Shown piece after piece: positions 58,797-64,000 of a DNA stretch of 64,000 nt. The stretch spans positions 1 through 64,000 of the forward strand of contig WHTT01000034.1 of NCBI GenBank assembly GCA_009377605.1. The letters are read 5' to 3'. The notes under the pieces are model-generated. The model made no database searches. It saw only the letters and a list, made by a program, of their open reading frames with translations, and was not told the origin of the DNA. Source of the stretch: Luteitalea sp. Its GTDB lineage: Bacteria > Acidobacteriota > Vicinamibacteria > Vicinamibacterales > Vicinamibacteraceae. Position 1 is the stretch's first letter, and every line of letters begins with the position of its first letter. A program made the translations under genes and the position numbers.

Positions 58797-60056
58797 TCAC
58801 CTGGGGGCAAGGAGGGGTACGGCCCAACGCGCGCGATCGACGGTGAGCCGGCGGCGATGGAGCTCGCTGTAGAGGGCGAAGATGCGAGCGGTGACGCGTG
58901 GCCAACCGTAGCGCTGCGCCGTCAGGCGCGCGGCCTCGACCCTCGCGGCCCGCTCGACGGGTTTTCGCAGCATCTCCTCGATGACCGAGGCGAAGCCAGG
59001 ACCCGTTGGCGTGGCAAGCCAGGCGTTCTCACCGCTCGCATAACTCAGCACGCCTCCAGCACTCGGGACGACCACCGGCACGCCGGACGCCATGGCCTCG
59101 AGTGGCCCAATCCCAAAGGGCTCGTGTGGGTTCGGATGTACGAATGCATCCGCACTCGCGTAGAACGCGGCAAGGAGTCGTCGATCGGCCACATGCCCCC
59201 AAAACAGCACGCGCCCCGGCACACGAGCTTGCGCCGCCGCGCGCAAGGGATCTCCGTCGGGACCGTCTCCGGCGATCACCACCCGCACGCGCCGGTCGTC
59301 GTTGTCCGGCAATTTCTCGAGCATCGCAATGAGGAGAGGCAGGTGCTTCTCCGGGGCCAAGCGGCCCGCGTACAGGACGTAGATCGCGTCTCGGTCGTCC
59401 CCCAGTCGAGCCGACCAGGCCTCACGTACGGCGGCCGATCGGTGCTCTGGACCGAAGCGATCGGCGTCGACGCCCATGGGCACGACATGGACGTCGCGTG
59501 TGTGGCGTGGCACCAGCGCACCTCGGATCTCCTCCGCCGTATAGTCGGAGTTTGCGAGATGGTAGTCGAACTGAGGCGTGTATACGTACCCCATGTACCA
59601 GCGTGCCAGCGTCCGCGCGGCGCTCGACGACCAGCCGAGCGCCCCCACGTTGTCGTCGAACCGCTCGCAGCTCAGGCCAACCAGTGTGGGCCGGGCGATG
59701 CCAGCAACGCCGAGCCGCCGGAGGACGCCAGCCAAGTAGCAGAGCGCGTACTTGTCACACACTTCGACCAGGTCCGGCTGCTCGGCACGCAAGATCTCCT
59801 GGATGGCCGCCCAGGGCCACAGGTAGCGGTGCGGCAACAACAACCGGTAACGGCGGTCGACGATGGGTGCGCGTGGCGCCTTGATGTAGTAGATGCGTCC
59901 CCACGCCCCGACGTCTTCGAGGCCACCCTGCTCCGCCGGCACGACGAGCCGCATGGCCCTCCCGGCGACGTTCGCTGCCCTCAACATCGCGAGGTAGAAG
60001 GTGCGAATGCCACCGGAGGACGGGTGCCATGCGTTGGTCAGGTGCAGTGTCTTCAT
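58797..60056 (-). CDS. Family 4 glycosyltransferase
   Basis: A 419-residue GT-B enzyme. The N-terminal acceptor domain starts with HLTNAWHPSSGGIRTFYLAML, the usual glycine-rich loop. The nucleotide-sugar domain shows VHVVPMGVDADRFGP, LYAGRLAPEKHLPLLI, VIAGDGPDGDPLR, GHVADRRLLAAFYASADAF and the paired-glutamate motif HEPFGIGPLEAMASGVPVV. It transfers a sugar from a nucleotide donor with retention; donor and acceptor are unknown. It is the last gene of a minus-strand run with a second GT4 gene and two PHP proteins, which suggests glycolipid or cell-envelope glycan synthesis. Confidence 0.92.
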   Translation of the reverse strand: MKTLHLTNAWHPSSGGIRTFYLAMLRAANVAGRAMRLVVPAEQGGLEDVGAWGRIYYIKAPRAPIVDRRYRLLLPHRYLWPWAAIQEILRAEQPDLVEVCDKYALCYLAGVLRRLGVAGIARPTLVGLSCERFDDNVGALGWSSSAARTLARWYMGYVYTPQFDYHLANSDYTAEEIRGALVPRHTRDVHVVPMGVDADRFGPEHRSAAVREAWSARLGDDRDAIYVLYAGRLAPEKHLPLLIAMLEKLPDNDDRRVRVVIAGDGPDGDPLRAAAQARVPGRVLFWGHVADRRLLAAFYASADAFVHPNPHEPFGIGPLEAMASGVPVVVPSAGGVLSYASGENAWLATPTGPGFASVIEEMLRKPVERAARVEAARLTAQRYGWPRVTARIFALYSELHRRRLTVDRARWAVPLLAPR

Positions 60057-60063
60057 GGTCCCA

Positions 60064-60172
60064 GTCCTTAGTCCTTGGTCCTTGGTCCTTAGTCCTTGGT
60101 GCGGCTGGTACGCTTCGATGCTTCGGTACGCCGTGGCGCACCAAGAACCAAGAACTAGGGACCAAGAACCGA
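60064..60172. repeat. Inverted pair of heptamer arrays (GGTCCTT type)
   Basis: The left arm (60064-60100) has GGTCCTT/AGTCCTT units. A core of about 40 bp begins GTGCGGC and ends GTGGCGCACC. The right arm (to 60172) has AAGAACC and AGGGACC units. The CTTGGTGCG ... GCGCACCAAG junctions are shared with 215-335 and 21150-21244. Its end supplies the last codons of the membrane protein gene at 60155. Confidence 0.92.
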
Positions 60173-60739
60173 GAGACGCCTAGCGGCCGCAATGCAGCCG
60201 CGGCCGATTGTGAGGACGAAGCTGACGACAAGAAGTGGCATGCGGCACAGGTCGTCGACGAGCGACCCGCGCCCTTCGCCGACGATGAGCGCGCCGCGCC
60301 GCATCGCGAAGAGATTGAACAGCGTCGATATGCCTGTGAGCACAGCCGACGCGAAGATGCTCTCCGCGAGGCGCACCGTTCCGCGCAGCCAATGCACGGT
60401 GAGCTCGAGCGAGTGGGTGCACAGCGGCAACAGCACAATGACGGTGACCGAGGCGAGCCAGGCCGGCTGCGCATGACGGAAGGCCTGCGTGAGCGCGCCG
60501 TAGAAGCCCGCCGTGATGCCGCGAAACACCAACTCGGTCGTCATCGCCGCAAGTGCCGCATCGAGCCCAGCCGAAAGATTCGCCGAGAAGAAAATCGTGG
60601 ATCTGAACCCGGCGCTCAGCACGGCAGACTTCCAGTTCCAGCGCCGTACGATACGGTGAACTGGATGCCGCACCAAGCCATGCAGCACCTCACTCACCCG
60701 CTCGTCGACCTTCGTGCTCATGACTTCAATCCGGTCCAT
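60155..60739 (-). CDS. Membrane protein of unknown function
   Basis: About 194 residues from the ATG at 60739. It has about four hydrophobic segments (FSANLSAGLDAALAAMTTELV, WLASVTVIVLLPLCTHSLEL, ESIFASAVLTGISTLFNLFAM and LLVVSFVLTIGRGCIAAARR). I recognise no family. The last residues (RLSVLGP) are encoded by the heptamer repeat element downstream, so the original stop was probably displaced. It sits between two GT4 genes and may help in lipid or glycan transport. A longer reading from 60811 would cross the palindromic repeat and is unlikely. Confidence 0.65.
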   Translation of the reverse strand: MDRIEVMSTKVDERVSEVLHGLVRHPVHRIVRRWNWKSAVLSAGFRSTIFFSANLSAGLDAALAAMTTELVFRGITAGFYGALTQAFRHAQPAWLASVTVIVLLPLCTHSLELTVHWLRGTVRLAESIFASAVLTGISTLFNLFAMRRGALIVGEGRGSLVDDLCRMPLLVVSFVLTIGRGCIAAARRLSVLGP

Positions 60740-60764
60740 GGTCGTGCCATCGTTGGTCCTCGTA

Positions 60765-60836
60765 GTAGCGCAGGCCTTTAGGCCTGCCAATGGACGGGCG
60801 TGAAATCTCACAGGCAGGCCTAAAGGCCTGCGCTAC
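60765..60836. repeat. Palindromic repeat (GTAGCGCAGGCCTTTAGG type)
   Basis: Outer copies of GTAGCGCAGGCCTTTAGGCC and their exact complement lie on both sides of a 25-base spacer. Each half is itself palindromic. It closely matches 4634-4686. It lies between two glycosyltransferase-cluster genes. Confidence 0.92.
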
Positions 60837-60846
60837 GATTGACCAT

Positions 60847-62004
60847 TCAGATCGCCGTGACTGGCAAGGCATGCGGCAGCGAGCGCGCTGAAATCTCGCG
60901 GTACGTGTCGAACAGCGGCGCGAGCGCGCGCGCCCACGTCCGCCCGAGCGCGTACTGCCTCGCCGCGTCACCCATTCGGCGGCGAAGCGCCTCGTCTGCC
61001 ACGAGCCGGCACAACCTCTCGCCCATCACCTCTGGATCGTCGCCGTGGCACATGAAGCCGGTCTCCCCGGGCCGCATGTTCTCCCGTGGACCGCCGCGGT
61101 CGGAGACGATCACGGGTAATCCCGATGCCTGCGCCTCGAGCACGACGTTGCCCGCGGTGTCCGTGCGGCTGGGAAACAGGAAGACATCCGCCGAGGCCAT
61201 GGCGCGTGCGACGTCCGCATGCGGCAGCTCGCCCGTAAAGAGCGCATTCGGACAGGCGCGCTGCAGCGCTCGCCGCATCGGCCCGTCGCCCACGAACACG
61301 AACCGCGCAAGACAACCCCGGCGGCTGAGCGCCCGCTCGAACGCCGGCACCGCCGCAAGGCCCTTCTCGTGCGAGATGCGCCCCACGTAGAGCACGGCCG
61401 GAATGGTCGGTGACACTCGCCAGGCAGACCGCAAGGCGTCCGACCGCGCCGCAGGAGAGAACCGATCAGTGTCGACACCGCGCGGCCACACACGCAACTT
61501 CTCAGACCGGAGCTTCCCGGACACGAGGAGGCGGCGTGTGGCCTCGGAAGGCACCAGAATGCGCTCGCATTTGCCATACGGCCATCTCAAGTACTCGCGC
61601 ATCAACTGTCCCAAGCGACGCGACCCGCTGAGCATCTCCGCGTACTCGGCGAGCTGTGTATGAAAGCTGCCCACCATCGGCAGCTGCAGGCGCCCAGCGA
61701 CGTACATCGCCGCCAAGCCAACCGGCCCCGGGGTCGTCATGTGCACGAGGGCGATGTCATCGCGCCGTGCGTGCGAGAGGAACGAGAGCAGCCGCGGAAG
61801 GTACATCTGCATGCCGCGGTAGAACGGCACGCCGACACCGAGCGAGCGCAGCGCCAGGTAGTCGGGTTGCGCCACGCCGATCTGGGACGCGGTATAGACA
61901 CGCAGGTGCATGTCCGCCGGCGCCCACCGCAGCACTGCCTTGAGCGTGGTCGTCACGCCATTGACCTTCTCGAAGTCGTTGTCCGTGAAGATGGCAACTC
62001 GCAT
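60847..62004 (-). CDS. Family 4 glycosyltransferase (mannosyltransferase-like)
   Basis: A 385-residue GT-B enzyme. The start MRVAIFTDNDFEKVNGVTTT is typical of the MgtA/PimB-like alpha-mannosyltransferase branch; a longer reading upstream lies over the PHP gene and is not used. Other marks are GSFHTQLAEYAEM, ILVPSEATRRLLV, VWPRGVDTDRFSP, LYVGRISHEKGL, FVGDGPMRRALQ and DTAGNVVLEAQASGLPVIVSD with the paired acidic motif. The ATG starts one base after the PHP stop codon, so the two proteins are made together. It probably glycosylates a lipid carrier or glycerolipid at the inner membrane. Confidence 0.92.
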   Translation of the reverse strand: MRVAIFTDNDFEKVNGVTTTLKAVLRWAPADMHLRVYTASQIGVAQPDYLALRSLGVGVPFYRGMQMYLPRLLSFLSHARRDDIALVHMTTPGPVGLAAMYVAGRLQLPMVGSFHTQLAEYAEMLSGSRRLGQLMREYLRWPYGKCERILVPSEATRRLLVSGKLRSEKLRVWPRGVDTDRFSPAARSDALRSAWRVSPTIPAVLYVGRISHEKGLAAVPAFERALSRRGCLARFVFVGDGPMRRALQRACPNALFTGELPHADVARAMASADVFLFPSRTDTAGNVVLEAQASGLPVIVSDRGGPRENMRPGETGFMCHGDDPEVMGERLCRLVADEALRRRMGDAARQYALGRTWARALAPLFDTYREISARSLPHALPVTAI

Positions 62005-62005
62005 G

Positions 62006-62911
62006 TCACGCTGCTTCCAGCAAACGTCCCGCCGGCCGCGCCACCAGATCGACGAGCAGCGCCTGATTGAACCGTTCCTCCAGCACGAAGTGCGCATAGG
62101 CCAGCGCGAGCGGGATGGTGACGAGCGGCAGGCCCACGACCGCGCCGAGCAGCATCGCGTGCCGGCGCCACTGAAGCGGCTGTTCGATGAACCGGGCAAT
62201 CTGCTCCTGGTAGAACCCGGTGGCCAAACGAACGATATCCGACGCCATCGTGAAGTAGTGGCCGTGCGCCCCTTCCACGCGGATCCGCCCAGCGCGGAGC
62301 TCTTGCATGAACGCTTCACGTGTCGTCGCGCGATCGGAGACGACGTAGGTCCGGCCAACCCCGCGCTGGGTGTGGGAGTCGCTGCCAGCCACACCGACCT
62401 TTCGGCAGGCCCCAGCCAGCGCCGTCGCCGTCATGTTCTGCGCCGCGAGGCGCGAGCCGTTACGGATCTCGAGGGCGTCGATCCACGGCATCAGTCGGGC
62501 CACGTGTGCAGCCGTGATCTGGCCATTGACGCGTGAGGCGACGTGATTGAGGCTGGTGAAGATACGCTGATGTCTGAGGTACGGCATCAGTTGGCCGATG
62601 TCGCGCCGCAACCGGTCGATCTCCGCAAACTGGGCCTCGCTGATATCGAGCACGTTGAGGTGCACCTTCACCTGATCATCGGGGAAGATCGCGGTCACCT
62701 CACAGCCGACGATCACGTCCGGTCTATCCGCGATGGTGAGTGCGCCATCGATGGTGTCGTGGTCGGTGATGGCCACCAAGTCCATGCCTCGCGCCTTGGC
62801 ACGTCGATAGACCCCCTCGGGGGTGTTGTACGACTCCTTCATGATCAGGCTCAGCGGATACAGCGACGTGTGGCCAGAGAAGTACGTGTGCACGTGCGCG
62901 TCGAGCTTCAC
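62006..62911 (-). CDS. PHP-domain phosphoesterase
   Basis: A 301-residue protein with a GTG start four bases after AAAGGAGG. The PHP metal-binding motifs are in order: HVHTYFSGH (about 6-14), AITDHDTIDG (about 47-56), a Glu in GCEVTA, His in TSLNHVAS and AGSDSHT (about 175). PHP domains hydrolyse phosphate esters with a trinuclear metal centre. The C-terminal 80 residues hold a hydrophobic helix (MLLGAVVGLPLVTIPLALAYA), unusual for the family, which suggests membrane attachment. Co-translated with the GT4 gene downstream, it may act on a phosphorylated glycolipid precursor. Confidence 0.88.
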   Translation of the reverse strand: MKLDAHVHTYFSGHTSLYPLSLIMKESYNTPEGVYRRAKARGMDLVAITDHDTIDGALTIADRPDVIVGCEVTAIFPDDQVKVHLNVLDISEAQFAEIDRLRRDIGQLMPYLRHQRIFTSLNHVASRVNGQITAAHVARLMPWIDALEIRNGSRLAAQNMTATALAGACRKVGVAGSDSHTQRGVGRTYVVSDRATTREAFMQELRAGRIRVEGAHGHYFTMASDIVRLATGFYQEQIARFIEQPLQWRRHAMLLGAVVGLPLVTIPLALAYAHFVLEERFNQALLVDLVARPAGRLLEAA

Positions 62912-62985
62912 TGCTCCTCCTTTCGGCGACGGCGCGACGCGATAGGAGCATTCAGTGCCACCGACCCGTCGTGGCGCCCCTACCT

Positions 62986-63024
62986 CGTGTCACCTTGTCA
63001 CCTTTGTCACCCTGTCACCCCGTC
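62986..63024. repeat. Tandem GTCACC(TT/CT) repeat
   Basis: Four to five units of the GTCACCTT, GTCACCCT and GTCACCCC kind lie between the two PHP genes. They resemble the right arm of the element at 8578-8777. No inverted partner array is present, so this may be a solo arm. Confidence 0.75.
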
Positions 63025-63032
63025 CCTCATCT

Positions 63033-63833
63033 TCACGAAGCTGCCTGCACCGTGAGGGGCTCGGTGTCGAGACTTTCAGGCGCGGCCGCCGCATTCCAGG
63101 CTGCGCCCCGGTAAAGCATCAGGCCGACGTCAACGTTCGATCGCAGGGCGTCCCTAATTGACCGCCAGTCCTTACGCGCCTTCAAGAGCGTCTTCCAGGA
63201 GTAGAGATGCCGCGGCTTGTGGAAGTCGCTGTTCGCAATGTACGGGTAATGCTTCAGGCTGGTCACCGAGAAGAGATCGTCCCGATTGGCCGCTTCCCAG
63301 ACATCGACCAACGCCGCCAGCTCCTGCCGGTGCTCCCACAGATAGCAGGTCGAGATCTCCAGCCGCATCCGAGTGCGGTGGTGCGGGTGACACGCGATGC
63401 TCACCGCCTCCTGCCGCCGAATCTCTCGCAGAATCGCGTCGGCGGACTGATCGGCGCTGATGTACTCCCGGACGCCGAGGGCGATGATGTGCGAGTTCTT
63501 CTTGCTGCGCAGGTGGTTCTGCGTGATCTCTGCGCCGGGCAGGACCAGGAGCCCATACCGCTCGAAGGCACGCGCCGCTTCGGCCTCGATCTCCGCGAGG
63601 TAGTCAGGGAAGCGCTCAGCCGTCAAGGAAAAGTGCCGCCGGCCGAGCGTCAGCAAACGGCCCGCGCGCGCGAGCAGGTCGCGCTCCATGAGGATGTGGT
63701 CCGTAATCGCGATGACGTCGAAATGACCCGTGCGACCGTAGAGGTCGCACACCTCGCGGAGCGTGAGCTGCCCATCGCTCCAGCGCGTATGGATGTGGAA
63801 GTCACACAGGAGAAATGGATCATAGCCGGGCAT
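63033..63833 (-). CDS. PHP-domain phosphoesterase
   Basis: A 266-residue cytoplasmic protein with the PHP motifs CDFHIHTRWSDGQL (about 10-23), VIAITDHIL, LPGAEIT, ACHPHHRTR and ANSDFHKPRH, giving a full set of metal ligands. It differs from the PHP protein downstream: it has no membrane segment and only weak similarity outside the motifs. The start follows GAGGAA inside the end of the preceding gene, with three bases between the two. It belongs to the same run as the glycosyltransferases. Substrate unknown; histidinol phosphatase is not indicated by this context. Confidence 0.88.
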   Translation of the reverse strand: MPGYDPFLLCDFHIHTRWSDGQLTLREVCDLYGRTGHFDVIAITDHILMERDLLARAGRLLTLGRRHFSLTAERFPDYLAEIEAEAARAFERYGLLVLPGAEITQNHLRSKKNSHIIALGVREYISADQSADAILREIRRQEAVSIACHPHHRTRMRLEISTCYLWEHRQELAALVDVWEAANRDDLFSVTSLKHYPYIANSDFHKPRHLYSWKTLLKARKDWRSIRDALRSNVDVGLMLYRGAAWNAAAAPESLDTEPLTVQAAS

Positions 63834-63836
63834 GGT

Positions 63837-64000
63837 TCAGTTCCTCACGTCCACGTGCGTGGTGTCTTTCACCCGTGCGTGAACAATCTCCGACCAGTAG
63901 TTCCGGACGTAGACGCGGAAGACGTGCAACATCCCCATCGCCCGGTAACGCCGTGCCGACGTCCACAGGTAGCAGTGACGCGCCAGCACGAGGCGACCGT
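63837..64000 (-). CDS. C-terminal end of an unknown protein (partial)
   Basis: The last 53 residues of a minus-strand gene that enters from the window edge. The visible part (GRLVLARHCYLWTSARRYRAM, then LHVFRVYVRNYWSEIVHA) is basic and aromatic with no recognisable motif. It ends three bases before the PHP gene start, so it is part of the same operon. No function can be given. Confidence 0.6.
   Translation of the reverse strand, partial: GRLVLARHCYLWTSARRYRAMGMLHVFRVYVRNYWSEIVHARVKDTTHVDVRN

Noticed and set aside
62005-62394. N-terminal extension of the GT4 gene to 62394
   Set aside because: It overlaps the PHP gene out of frame and is Ser/Arg-rich; the family start MRVAIFTDND is at 62004.

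Overview
The window is GC-rich, densely coded DNA from a free-living Gram-negative bacterium. It encodes five TonB-dependent outer-membrane receptors (one frameshifted), several of them with carboxypeptidase-regulatory-like N-terminal domains. It also carries Tat-exported enzymes, a PQQ dehydrogenase with a fused cytochrome c domain, a GMC oxidoreductase with a gluconate-2-dehydrogenase subunit-3 partner, and polysaccharide-active genes. Intergenic gaps are full of short tandem repeats. This mix fits a soil Acidobacteriota of the Vicinamibacteria type. That placement is an inference from gene content: no rRNA or other marker gene is present.

Layout. 1-6.4 kb: polysaccharide-related genes (the end of one gene, a CBM9-like secreted protein, a deleted GH16 remnant), a TonB receptor and the GMC/subunit-3 pair. 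6.5-8.6 kb: aguA-aguB, converting agmatine to putrescine. 8.8-12.1 kb: a PQQ dehydrogenase divergent from an M24 peptidase. 12.3-18.7 kb: a tightly packed operon of B12-type radical SAM protein, polytopic membrane protein and GH116 glycosidase. 18.8-25.5 kb: an ECF sigma factor / FecR / FecA-like signalling receptor operon followed by a paralogous receptor without the signalling domain. 25.6-30.2 kb: a membrane-fused spermidine-synthase-like protein, a deoxyhypusine-synthase-like protein and an MFS exporter. 30.4-34.1 kb: two convergent secreted proteins that end in the same ~117-residue cysteine-containing domain. 34.3-39.3 kb: an exopolysaccharide O-acetylation set (AlgI-like, AlgJ-like, and a lipoprotein) plus a Uma2 protein.

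39.5-46.7 kb: PhoB/PhoR-like two-component genes followed by a TonB receptor, a beta-helix secreted protein and a putative small lipoprotein. 46.9-51.2 kb: a Uma2 protein, a membrane protein, divergent arsR/arsC and an alpha/beta hydrolase. 51.3-54.6 kb: an orphan OmpR-type regulator and polyphosphate kinase. The receptor at 41.9 kb and the regulator at 51.4 kb share a promoter layout of half-sites repeated every 10-11 bp, which suggests one phosphate regulon. 54.6-58.6 kb: a small protein, an MFS transporter and a TonB receptor broken by a one-base shift in a G run. 58.8-64 kb: a minus-strand run of two GT4 glycosyltransferases, a membrane protein, two PHP phosphoesterases and the end of a further gene, probably for a glycoconjugate.

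The most striking feature beyond the genes is a family of intergenic elements made of 7-16 bp tandem repeats. They are usually arranged as two inverted arrays around a 25-110 bp core, and unit sequences differ between loci. At least ten loci occur here, and two similar arrays lie in frame inside membrane-protein genes, adding proline/serine/arginine-rich segments. A second family of perfect palindromes (CTTTAGG or GGCGAGG type) sits in other gaps. No tRNA, rRNA, CRISPR array, transposase or prophage gene was seen.
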